From: an uncultured Chloroflexus sp.
GTDB taxonomy: Bacteria; Chloroflexota; Chloroflexia; Chloroflexales; Chloroflexaceae
Length of the DNA: 64,000 nt
Assembly (NCBI RefSeq): GCF_937951745.1
Contig: NZ_CALFBQ010000039.1
Span: 1-64,000, forward strand
Direction of reading: 5' to 3'
Shown: positions 33,144-41,123 of the stretch, piece by piece
Layout: the number at the start of each line of letters is the position of its first letter
Position numbering within the stretch: the stretch's first letter is position 1
Made by a program: the position numbers and the translations under genes
The notes under the pieces: generated by a model
The model's input: the letters and a program-made list of their open reading frames with translations, nothing else
Told to the model about the DNA's origin: nothing
Databases searched by the model: none

Positions 33144-33171
33144 CCCCTCTCTCACTGACGAGGGAGAGGGG
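33144..33171. terminator. C/G-rich hairpin downstream of the Ca2+-type ATPase gene
   Basis: CCCCTCTC (33144-33151) pairs with GAGAGGGG (33164-33171). It lies 28 nt past the reverse-strand ATPase stop. The surrounding sequence belongs to the C-tract/G-tract intergenic repeats. A GGCCGCAGAGG unit is also repeated nearby at about 33070 and 33112. Confidence 0.45.
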
Positions 33172-33198
33172 GCCGGGGGGCAAGGGCCTGCCTTATGC

Positions 33199-35928
33199 TC
33201 ACGCCAACGCCGGCTGGCGGCGACTGGCGTATTGCCGGCGCAGCCATTTCTCAAGCTCGATCAGGAGGTAACCGATCAAGGCCATCGTGATAATCTTCCC
33301 CCAAGCTTCGAGGCTGATCGGCGCGCTATACATAATCTGGTTCATCCACGGTAGATACGTGAAGGATAGTTGCAAGAGGATCATCACCCCAACCCCAACA
33401 AACAGCCAACGGTTGCTGAACACGCCAATCTGGAACATTGAATGGGTAAGTGAGCGGCAGTTCAGGAGGTAGCATAGCTCAATCATCACAATCACATTCA
33501 CCGCCACCGTGCGCGCTTCGGCGAGGCTGGCGCCGGCTTGCAATTCCCATTCAAATAGCGTGAAGGCGCTGATGACGATCAGTAACCCGACCGCTAATGT
33601 GCGCCAGAGTAAGGTGCTGTCGAGGATTGGAGCATCAACCTTGCGCGGCGGACGTTGCATGATCCCCGGTTCTTTGCGCTCAGCCGCCAGCACCATGCCT
33701 AGCGCGGCAACCGTAGCCATATTCACCCACAAGATTTGCACCGGCAAGACGGGCAAGACCGATCCGATCAGGATGGCGGCCAGAATGACTAACCCTTCGC
33801 CGACGTTGGTAGGCAGCGTCCACGCAATGATTTTGGTCAAGTTATCGAACACGCCGCGCCCCTCTTCCACTGCCGCTTCGATGGTGGCGAAGTTGTCGTC
33901 GGTCAGTACCATATCCGCCGCCTCACGCGCGACATCGGTACCCATCAAGCCCATCGCAATGCCAATATCGGCCTGTTTGAGCGCCGGCGCATCGTTGACG
34001 CCATCGCCGGTCATTGCCACAATATGGCCACGCGCTTGCAGCGCTTGTACCAGTCGCAACTTCTGTTCAGGAGTAACCCGAGCAAAGACGGTGGTATGTT
34101 CGGCAGCGTCAATCAACTCTTTATCATTCAACACCTCTATGTCGCGTCCGGTCAATACCGACGGCTTACGACCTCGATCGAGACCGATCTGCTCGGCAAT
34201 CACCGCCGCAGTGAGCGCATGATCGCCGGTAATCATCTTCACCCGGATGCCGGCCTCTTGGCAGGCCCGCACAGCAGTGATCGCTTCAGGACGGGGCGGA
34301 TCAACCATGCCTTGCAGACCGAGGAAGGTTAACCCGCTCATCACATCGTGATGCGAGATCGAGTCAGTGCCGGGGGGCGGGCACCCGCGAGCAAACGCCA
34401 ACACACGCAATCCTTGCCCGGCCAAGGCTTCAGCAGCGCGATGGATAGCGGCGGTGTCACATGGCACACAATGACCGTTCCTATCGAGCATCGTCGTGCA
34501 GCGGGCCACGATCGCCTCGACTGACCCTTTCACGTAGACGACCCGCTCGCGAGCGGGGCCGGCATCGTGCAGTGTCGCCATATACTGATGTTCCGACTCA
34601 AAGGGGATGCTGTCGAGCCGCGGTAGCCATTGCTCTTGGTGAAGGCCAGCTTTGTAGGCGACGACTAGTAGCGCACCTTCAGTCGGATCACCACGCACAT
34701 CCCAACGGCCATCTTGCTCGATCAGTTCACTATCGTTGCAGAGCAGACCGGCGCGTAGGCATTCCGCCAACGCCGGATGCTCCGCCACTGCCACCGGCGC
34801 ACCGTGAAGCGTGATTTCACCGTCTGGTTGGTAGCCTGAGCCGGTAGTGGCGAATGTTTCACCACCAGCGATAATCTGCTGCACCGTCATTTGGTTCTGA
34901 GTCAGCGTGCCGGTCTTGTCCGAACAGATCACCGTCGTGCTGCCCAGCGTCTCAACTGCCGGCAGCTTGCGAATGATCGCCTGCCGACGCGCCATGCGCA
35001 CCACGCCGATTGCAAGTGTCACCGTGACCGCAGCGGGCAACCCTTCAGGGATGGCACTCACTGCCAGCGCAATCGCGGCAATCAAGGTGTCGATCAACGG
35101 CTGCCCGCGCATAAAGCCGATCACTATCGTCATCGCGGCGAAGCCGAGGATCACAAAGAGGAGCAATCGGCTAAACTCGGCGATCTTGCGGGTAAGCGGG
35201 GTTTGCAGATCGTGCGCGGTAGCGATGAGTTGCGAGATGCGACCTACTTCGGTTTGATTGCCGGTCGCGACCACAATCCCCATCCCTTGCCCATACGTCA
35301 CCAAGGTTGAGGCATAAGCCATCGTCACCCGATCGGCCAGTGCGGTATCAGCTTCGAGGGCAGCATGGGCATCTTTGCTCACCGGCACCGACTCGCCGGT
35401 CAGCGCCGCTTCAGCAATCTGCAAATCGCGGGTATGGATGAGGCGCAGATCGGCAGGCACACGATCGCCGCTATGCAAGATCACGAGATCGCCGGGAACC
35501 AGCTCGGCGGCAGAGATGCGCATCGTCTTGCCATCGCGCACCACTGTGGCTTCCATCTTCATCGCGCGGGCCAATGCCTCGATCGCCTTTTCAGCCCGGC
35601 TTTCTTGAATGTAGCCGAGAATGACGTTCACAAGCACCGCACCAAAGATAATCGCGGCGTCAACCGGGTCTTTGAGCCACAGCGTGATCACGCTAGCAAC
35701 CAGCAAAATGTAGAGCAGCGGATTATGAAACTGCAACAGAAAACGCATCAACGGACTTTTGCCGCCTTTGGCCGTGATCACGTTCGGTCCGTACTGTTTG
35801 AGCCGACGGGCTGCTTCGTCAGCGCTAAGACCGTGGCGATCGTGGCTGGCCAGCGTTGCCATCACATATTCTGGCGACTCGCTGTGCCACAGTTGGTTGG
35901 GAGTGACGTGAGTCGGTGGAGCAACCAT
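33199..35928 (-). CDS. P2-type cation (Ca2+-like) transporting ATPase
   Basis: 909-aa P-type ATPase. Order: cation_ATPase N-terminal segment, actuator with LTGESVPV, PEGLP in membrane helix 4 (AIPEGLPAAVTVTLA, the Ca2+/Na+/H+ group signature), phosphorylation site CSDKTGTLTQNQMTV, nucleotide domain with KGSVE and a GDPTEGALLV, then MTGDGVNDAPALKQADIGIAMG and six C-terminal membrane helices with QILWVNM. Likely Ca2+ export, but Mg2+ or Na+ cannot be excluded. Start ATG 35928 has AAGGAG upstream; a longer frame is rejected. Monocistronic by position. Confidence 0.92.
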   Translation of the reverse strand: MVAPPTHVTPNQLWHSESPEYVMATLASHDRHGLSADEAARRLKQYGPNVITAKGGKSPLMRFLLQFHNPLLYILLVASVITLWLKDPVDAAIIFGAVLVNVILGYIQESRAEKAIEALARAMKMEATVVRDGKTMRISAAELVPGDLVILHSGDRVPADLRLIHTRDLQIAEAALTGESVPVSKDAHAALEADTALADRVTMAYASTLVTYGQGMGIVVATGNQTEVGRISQLIATAHDLQTPLTRKIAEFSRLLLFVILGFAAMTIVIGFMRGQPLIDTLIAAIALAVSAIPEGLPAAVTVTLAIGVVRMARRQAIIRKLPAVETLGSTTVICSDKTGTLTQNQMTVQQIIAGGETFATTGSGYQPDGEITLHGAPVAVAEHPALAECLRAGLLCNDSELIEQDGRWDVRGDPTEGALLVVAYKAGLHQEQWLPRLDSIPFESEHQYMATLHDAGPARERVVYVKGSVEAIVARCTTMLDRNGHCVPCDTAAIHRAAEALAGQGLRVLAFARGCPPPGTDSISHHDVMSGLTFLGLQGMVDPPRPEAITAVRACQEAGIRVKMITGDHALTAAVIAEQIGLDRGRKPSVLTGRDIEVLNDKELIDAAEHTTVFARVTPEQKLRLVQALQARGHIVAMTGDGVNDAPALKQADIGIAMGLMGTDVAREAADMVLTDDNFATIEAAVEEGRGVFDNLTKIIAWTLPTNVGEGLVILAAILIGSVLPVLPVQILWVNMATVAALGMVLAAERKEPGIMQRPPRKVDAPILDSTLLWRTLAVGLLIVISAFTLFEWELQAGASLAEARTVAVNVIVMIELCYLLNCRSLTHSMFQIGVFSNRWLFVGVGVMILLQLSFTYLPWMNQIMYSAPISLEAWGKIITMALIGYLLIELEKWLRRQYASRRQPALA

Positions 35929-36041
35929 GCCTTCTCCTTTCTCCAACAGATGGTTAAGAAGCAAGACTGCTCAATACCTAACCAGTCAACCGTTTACCGG
36001 AAAGCATTGACAGAGACTGTCCCAGCGCTTTGAACAGCGCC

Positions 36042-36065
36042 GAAAGCAAGAAGGAGCTTGCTTTC
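36042..36065. other. Hairpins in the spacer upstream of the P2 ATPase gene
   Basis: GAAAGCAAG/CTTGCTTTC (36042-36050 with 36057-36065) and a shorter GCGCT/AGCGC just before it near 36025-36040. They lie 115-140 nt upstream of the ATPase start and may belong to its leader. The remainder of 35929-36522 shows no gene, RNA or clear promoter. Confidence 0.35.
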
Positions 36066-36522
36066 AGTATATACCGCAAGCTGATGCGGTATCATTGAGA
36101 TTGCGTTATCGTTGGGTAACTGGGGACGGAGGGAGTTGGCGATGCTCTTGGGATTGTGATGAACAGTGAGCAGTCAAGTGGCGATTGCCGATACTGTGGG
36201 TTATCACTCCGGGATACCCTGACAATGTGGAGTATAGCAGTTTGACTGCCGCACTCCGCGCGAGCAAAGGCATGGACCATACCTGCCAATACGATCAATC
36301 TTCGCCATCGGGCCGGGTAGGTCAGCTATGCAATAGGGATGCCATAACGTCAACTGGAACAAAACGTTCTTGGCCGAGTATAAATACGCTGTCACAACAG
36401 GAGCCATAGGAAAGCGCGCATCAGCGTTCCATCGTCATGCAAGACTGATTGTGATCGCACATATCACGCATGATAGCGGTGATCGCTGTTTCTAGGACTG
36501 TTCGGTTTTGGGTTGCGGTCAG

Positions 36523-36793
36523 CTATACCGCAGCAAGATCCACGCTGAAATATTTAGATAAGTTTATCTCGCATGCCGGCAATATCTTTCCAAGGAACGT
36601 GCGGATAGCGGCCGCGTAGCTCGGGTGTAACATATTTCGCCGCTTCCTCGATAATTTCGAGCTGGCGAATGACACTATCTTGAACGAACGGCTGAGCCAA
36701 GCATACCGCTTCATCAAGTTGGGCGATGTAGCTTTCCACTTTAGCGATCGCATCAAGAACATGCTAAAGATAGATGGCATCATTGCGCTTCAT
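36523..36793 (-). pseudogene. Degraded HepT-like HEPN (DUF86) gene
   Basis: Conceptual translation from ATG 36793 gives MKRNDAIYL, an in-frame TAG (36764-36766), then HVLDAIAKVESYIAQLDEAV and on to PWKDIAGMRDKLI, matching HepT-type HEPN proteins. A second lesion follows: frame stops at DKLI, while the expected continuation KYFSVDLAAV is read in another frame, as if two bases were lost, and that frame ends in TAG where Trp is usual. The ATG overlaps the end of the MNT gene by 14 nt, the usual MNT-HepT arrangement. In working systems HepT is an RNase-type toxin silenced by its MNT partner. Re-initiation at GTG 36739 could yield a 61-aa fragment. Confidence 0.8.
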
Positions 36794-37082
36794 ACACTAC
36801 CTGAAGGTCGCGCAACACCGCAGAGCGAAGATACGGATGCAATGACTGCTCGGTCACAAGATCGACCGGCGTTCCTAACGCTGCGGCAAGCTGCCATTCG
36901 AGGCCGACTAACGTCAGCAAACTCTTCGGTTTGGCAAAACGAACCAGCACATCAATATCACTGCTAGATGTAGCCTCGCCACGCGCAGTCGAACCGAAAA
37001 CGCCAATCATAATGGCATCGTTCACCCGGCAAATATCGATCAGATGTCGCTTAACTTGCCGGCTGTTACGCCTACATAGCAT
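36780..37082 (-). CDS. MNT-type nucleotidyltransferase (antitoxin of a MntA-HepT pair)
   Basis: 100-aa minimal nucleotidyltransferase with the signature GVFGSTARGEATSSSDIDVLV (the GSxARG and DxD metal site), read as 26-46, and a C-terminal half with a DLVTE motif. MntA antitoxins AMPylate and silence HepT RNases. Its partner downstream is broken, so the antitoxin remains without a functional toxin. The start ATG 37082 lies at the base of a long inverted repeat (37083-37153), with no clear ribosome site. Confidence 0.8.
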   Translation of the reverse strand: MLCRRNSRQVKRHLIDICRVNDAIMIGVFGSTARGEATSSSDIDVLVRFAKPKSLLTLVGLEWQLAAALGTPVDLVTEQSLHPYLRSAVLRDLQVVYEAQ

Positions 37083-37153
37083 GTGAGCGTGGGCCTACTC
37101 TTGTGTTTCCATGGAGGATCAAACACCTCGCACGTAGGCAATCCCACTCTCAC
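37083..37153. repeat. Imperfect 71-bp inverted repeat between the CPBP and MNT genes
   Basis: GTGAGCGTGGGCCTAC (37083-37098) is complementary, with a few gaps, to GTAGGCAATCCCACTCTCAC (37134-37153); an inner TGTTT/AAACA pair (37104-37108 with 37121-37125) extends it. It covers the last codon of the broken CPBP gene and abuts the MNT start, so it could be a terminator or leader structure. Confidence 0.5.
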
Positions 37154-37942
37154 CCCTGCCAGCGCACCCGTTCGCGCCGCGCCAGATGGGCCGGCCCCGT
37201 GACAATGGTGATGGCTAGGGCGATCAGGATCTGCGCCACGGCTAAGGCCACAATCGACCCACCGATCGCCGTTACAGCCGTATTGAACGCGATGTGAAAC
37301 AGCGTCACCGGCAAGAGGCTGCCGGCGGTACCGTTGTAGAGCCACGTATAGATCACTGCACCGGAAATAGTACCTGCCAACCATGGAAAAAACGGGTAAT
37401 TCGCCATCGGATTGCCGATCCAAAAAAATTGGCAAATGCCATAGCCCCCATAATCCACCAACGATCACGGTGGCTGCCAGCGCATTGTAGCGTTGCTGCC
37501 AGTGCGGTAAGGCAAACCCGCGCCAGCCAACCTCTTCCCACGGATTAGCCAACAGCGAGCTAATCAGCGCAGCGATGACCACCGCGACCCGTTCGTCTTG
37601 CGGTGCCAGCAGATCGTCCGGCCAACCTAACAGCGCGGCAAACGTCCTTGCCAACCCTGCGATCATCAGCGGCCCGCCAACCGCCGCCAGATACCAGATC
37701 GGCGCGACCCGCCATTGAAGCAAGGCCGCAAACAGCGCATTGGCCTGCGCCGTGCCATAGCTGCGCCGCGCCACCACACCGGCAGCCAGCGCCGGCGCCA
37801 CCGCGGGCAAGATCAGCAGCACCTGCCAGACCGGCGCCGTAAAGGGCGTAATCCCGCGCGATCTGAGCGCCGCCGGGAGCCAACCCAGCCATGCAAGGCC
37901 AAAGGCGAGCAAGTAAAAGCGGAGGAGAGGAGAGGCGGTCAT
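37150..37942 (-). pseudogene. CPBP-family intramembrane metalloprotease, frameshifted
   Basis: The first ~190 residues (from ATG 37942) contain several membrane segments, the ANPWEEVGWRGFALP glutamate pair and WGLWHLP histidine of CPBP/Abi proteases. After HLPIF the frame runs into unrelated sequence, while the proper continuation WIGNPMANYPFFPWLAG and the late FHIAFNTA motif are in another frame. The break is at seven T residues on the coding strand (A 37422-37428 on +). Six T would restore one ~263-aa protein. It may be a pseudogene, a phase-variable tract or an assembly error. Family role: prenyl-protein or peptide processing, bacteriocin immunity. Confidence 0.8.
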
Positions 37943-38042
37943 AGGGTGTATTGCTCAGCAATCAGATACCATTTCAAGCCATCGCAAGCGGGAATCAATC
38001 CCCGCCACAGGTTTATGATCATTGTGCGAGGAACGCTCTTGC

Positions 38043-38097
38043 TGTCATTGTGAGGGGCACAGCCCCCGAAACAATCTCTCGTTTCGGCGAGAATGAC
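38043..38097. repeat. Small GTCATT...AATGAC palindromic element
   Basis: The 37943-38293 spacer has no gene. GTCATTGTGAG at the left and CGAGAATGAC at the right are inverted ends of a ~55-bp element containing a GGGGC/GCCCC hairpin and CAATCTC, related to the CATTGCGAG elements elsewhere in the window. Confidence 0.5.
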
Positions 38098-38293
38098 CAC
38101 TGTATGAAAATATCACTCCAACGATGTCCTAAAGATACTCGATAACTCCTTGGCCGGCAAGAACGATGCGTGGCACGCTTTTGCTCTCCATCAAGTAATC
38201 GCCGCGCTATCGTGAGAGATGACTTCGCTCCGGGGCAGGGCTGCGCGCTGACCCTACCGCTCGCTATGACAGCGAAACGCAGGAATCACCGCA

Positions 38294-39691
38294 TCAGGGT
38301 TGCGCATTGACGATCACCGGTTGGTTTACGGTCATCACGGACGGTGCAAACCCCGCCGGCAGCCGGAAACGCACCGTCGTGCCGCGCCCTAGCTCGCTTT
38401 CGGCCCAAATTTGACCACCGTGTGCTTCAACCAAGCGGCGAGCAATCGCCAGCCCTAACCCTGCGCCGCCGCTGCTGCGCGTGCGCGCCCGATCGGCACG
38501 GTAGAAGCGGTCGAAGATGTGCGGCAAGTCAGCGGGATTAATACCCGGGCCAGTATCGGTCACGCTGAAGACGATGCCATCCGGATCGGCGGCAACGGTC
38601 ACGCGCACCACACCGCCAGCAGGGGTATGGCGCAACGCGTTGCTGATCAAGTTGCCTAAGACTTGTGCGATCCGTTGGGGATCAACTTCAATATCGGGCA
38701 AGCCATCGGCTGACCCAGCAGAGAGTTGGATCGCGCGCTCGGCGGCGCTCTGCGCGAATGAGCGTACCGCTTCGTTCACCAGCATCGTCGGCGCGACCGT
38801 TTCGCGGTAGAGCGGCAATTGGCCGGCATCAGCCAGCGCCAGCAGGTGCAGATCATTGATCAACCGTTCGAGCAGGGCAACTTCGGCCAGTAACGCTTCG
38901 ATCTGCCCGGCGTCAGCCTCATACACTCCATCTTGAATGCCCTCTAACTGGCCTTTGATGATCGACAGCGGCGTGCGCAACTCGTGGGCAATGTCAGCAG
39001 TGAGTTGGCGGCGTTGCTGGTCGGCCTGCTGCAAAGCGGCAGCCATGCGGTTGAAACTCTCGGCCAATTCAGCTAATTCGCGCACATTGGCCGGTTTCAC
39101 TCGGCTGCTATGGTCACCATCGGCAATCGCGTGCGCAGCGGCGCTGATCTGGCGCAATGGCGCGCTAATCCGGCGCGAGAAGATGGCAGCAATGGCAAGC
39201 AAGACGATCATCAGGCCGGTGCCAGCGCCGAACACTCCCCATAAAAGTGGCCGGCGATTGAGCTGACCAACCGGAAATGCCTCGTCGGTATCGAGCACTG
39301 AAATGACCAGCGTGCCAACCTGTTGACGATTAGCCACAATTGGAATACGTCGCACGGCTTCGTTACCGCGCACGATGAGAGGACGACGCTGCCCAGCGAC
39401 TACGCGACCTTTTGTATCAAGCAGCGAAACGGCACCATCGATACCGCCAAACCCTTGGGGAAGCGGACCTAGTCGCTGTTCGACCTTGTGCCACGAGCCG
39501 GTGCGTTGATAGTAGGCAGCCAACTGCATTGCAAGGTCTCGCGCCGCTATATCAGCCTCCATCCAACGGATTTGCTCTGGCTCGTTCCAGCGCGTTACGA
39601 TCCAGAACGAAGCCACCATACCGCTGATACCAAGCACGATGACTAGTGCAAAGGCGGTGAGCATAAGATTGAAAATGCGCGGCGGACGCAT
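38294..39691 (-). CDS. Two-component sensor histidine kinase (HAMP, HisKA, HATPase)
   Basis: 465-aa membrane kinase: transmembrane segments at about 11-33 and 150-172 flank an extracytoplasmic sensor; HAMP (about 172-225) with SRRISAPLRQI; dimerisation/phospho-acceptor DIAHELRTPLSIIKGQ; N box NLISNALRHTP, G1 DTGPGI, F DRFYRADRARTR and G2 GAGLGLAIAR. It phosphorylates the response regulator 42 nt upstream. The BaeS/EnvZ-like layout suggests envelope sensing, but the signal is unknown. Confidence 0.94.
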   Translation of the reverse strand: MRPPRIFNLMLTAFALVIVLGISGMVASFWIVTRWNEPEQIRWMEADIAARDLAMQLAAYYQRTGSWHKVEQRLGPLPQGFGGIDGAVSLLDTKGRVVAGQRRPLIVRGNEAVRRIPIVANRQQVGTLVISVLDTDEAFPVGQLNRRPLLWGVFGAGTGLMIVLLAIAAIFSRRISAPLRQISAAAHAIADGDHSSRVKPANVRELAELAESFNRMAAALQQADQQRRQLTADIAHELRTPLSIIKGQLEGIQDGVYEADAGQIEALLAEVALLERLINDLHLLALADAGQLPLYRETVAPTMLVNEAVRSFAQSAAERAIQLSAGSADGLPDIEVDPQRIAQVLGNLISNALRHTPAGGVVRVTVAADPDGIVFSVTDTGPGINPADLPHIFDRFYRADRARTRSSGGAGLGLAIARRLVEAHGGQIWAESELGRGTTVRFRLPAGFAPSVMTVNQPVIVNAQP

Positions 39692-39733
39692 ACGGAACCT
39701 TATTGATCAATACCAAGACATGCCAATGCTTGA

Positions 39734-40447
39734 TTATCGGCCTTCACGTTCATCGTTCTCGGCAAACTTATACCCAACGCCGTAGACCGTCAAAATCAGG
39801 CGCGGCGGGCCATTCGGATCAGGCTCGATCTTGCGACGCAGATTTTTGATGTGGGCGTCGATGGTGCGGTCAAAACCGGTGTAATCGGTATCGTACACCC
39901 GATCGAGCAGTTGGGCCCGGGTGAAGGGCCGGCCCGGCGCGCTGGCCAATACCGCCAGCAGGTCGAATTCGGTCGCGGTTAGTTCGATGGTCTCGCCGTC
40001 ACGGCGCACCGTGCGCCGTTCGAGATCGATCACCAACCCGCCGGTTTGAAGGATATTGGCCGGCTGCAATGCCCCCTCACTGCGGCGCAGCACCGCGCGC
40101 ACACGGGCGACCAGCTCACGTGGACTAAACGGTTTCGTGATGTAGTCATCAGCACCCAATTCTAGCCCAATCAGGCGATCAGTCTCTTCGACGCGCGCCG
40201 TGAGCATGATGATCGGCAACCGGCACGTGAGTGAGTCTTGCCGTAATGCCCGTGTGACATCCAACCCGTCCATACCGGGCAACATCAGATCAAGCACGAT
40301 CAGCGCCGGGCGTTCTTGGCGGGCCAGCCGCAACGCAGTTGGCCCGTCGCCGGCGCTGATCACCTGAAACCCGGCCCGTTCGAGGTAATCGCGGGCAATT
40401 TTGACGATACCGGGTTCATCATCGACGACCAAAATCGTGCGTGCCAT
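39734..40447 (-). CDS. OmpR/PhoB-family response regulator
   Basis: 237-aa protein. Receiver (1-120) with DDE near residue 9-11, phospho-acceptor in LIVLDLMLPGMDG, LTARVEE and the conserved Lys in DDYITKPFSPREL; C-terminal winged helix (about 135-232) with FDLLAVLASAPGRPFTRAQLLDRVY and YGVGYKF. It regulates target promoters when phosphorylated by the adjacent kinase. Start ATG 40447 chosen over a longer frame since the receiver begins ARTILVVDDEP there. Target genes unknown; the neighbouring membrane protein may be one. Confidence 0.95.
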   Translation of the reverse strand: MARTILVVDDEPGIVKIARDYLERAGFQVISAGDGPTALRLARQERPALIVLDLMLPGMDGLDVTRALRQDSLTCRLPIIMLTARVEETDRLIGLELGADDYITKPFSPRELVARVRAVLRRSEGALQPANILQTGGLVIDLERRTVRRDGETIELTATEFDLLAVLASAPGRPFTRAQLLDRVYDTDYTGFDRTIDAHIKNLRRKIEPDPNGPPRLILTVYGVGYKFAENDEREGR

Positions 40448-40477
40448 AGATCTGCCCGAGTTGCCATCAAGCGCGGC

Positions 40478-40501
40478 AGAGCCGCACGGACGTGCGGCTC
40501 T
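40478..40501. terminator. GCCGCAC/GTGCGGC hairpin
   Basis: AGAGCCGCAC (40478-40487) and GTGCGGCTCT (40492-40501) form a perfect 10-bp stem with GGAC loop, just past the stop of the small membrane protein gene and before the response regulator. The same core recurs at 45.18 and 52.71 kb. It may attenuate transcription into the two-component genes. Confidence 0.55.
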
Positions 40502-40510
40502 CAACATTAT

Positions 40511-40993
40511 TTATTCGACGCGCGGGTCGTGACCGGCGGGGGTTAACGGCGGCGCAGGTGGCGCGGGCGGCGCGGGTGGCGTTTGGCGTTGGCGGAAGAT
40601 ACGGATGCCCAGCCAGATCAGCAAAGCTAGCGCCGCGAGCTTCAGCAGCCCATCAATCAGACCAAGCAAGCCGCTGAACCATCCCTTCCCACCTAGCATA
40701 CCGGGCATTCGGTCACCCCACATCACGGGTGGCATCACCTGCCCCCGCTCACCCCATGTGCGCTCGCGCCGGGCGGGAGGGGTAAATGGAGGGGTAAATT
40801 GGCCACGCTCTTCCCGGCCCTGCCAGCCGGGAGGGAGATTTGGAATCGTCGGTAGATTGGCCCCCGCCGACGTTGCCCACATCGTCCACATTGCTCGTTG
40901 ACTCATCGCGATGCTGCTCAAGGCAACCACGAGCGCTATCAACGAGATGCCTAGCGCCAGCCATGCCGGCCAGTTCACTCTTCGTTGTTCCAT
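40511..40993 (-). CDS. Small membrane protein of unknown function
   Basis: 160-aa protein. Hydrophobic segments at about 8-30 and 110-132 are separated by a long Pro/Gly/Arg-rich, probably disordered part; a Pro/Ala-rich tail follows (QTPPAPPAPPAPPLTPAG). No family recognised. ATG 40993 follows AGGAG. It precedes the response regulator and kinase in the same direction, so it may be a signalling accessory or a target of that system. Confidence 0.7.
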   Translation of the reverse strand: MEQRRVNWPAWLALGISLIALVVALSSIAMSQRAMWTMWATSAGANLPTIPNLPPGWQGREERGQFTPPFTPPARRERTWGERGQVMPPVMWGDRMPGMLGGKGWFSGLLGLIDGLLKLAALALLIWLGIRIFRQRQTPPAPPAPPAPPLTPAGHDPRVE

Positions 40994-41123
40994 ACGCTTC
41001 ACTCCTGTATTGTGACTGGGTTGTATGATACCAGTTTCACCATCAAGATAGCCGGCAATTGTGAAGATGGTGTGAATGTGGCGTGGAGAATCTTGCACGC
41101 ACGGTCGTGTTGCGGCAGAGCGA

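Noticed and set aside
36185-36409. Short forward frame in the spacer after the P2 ATPase gene
   Set aside because: No ribosome site or recognisable domain; composition like the surrounding non-coding DNA.
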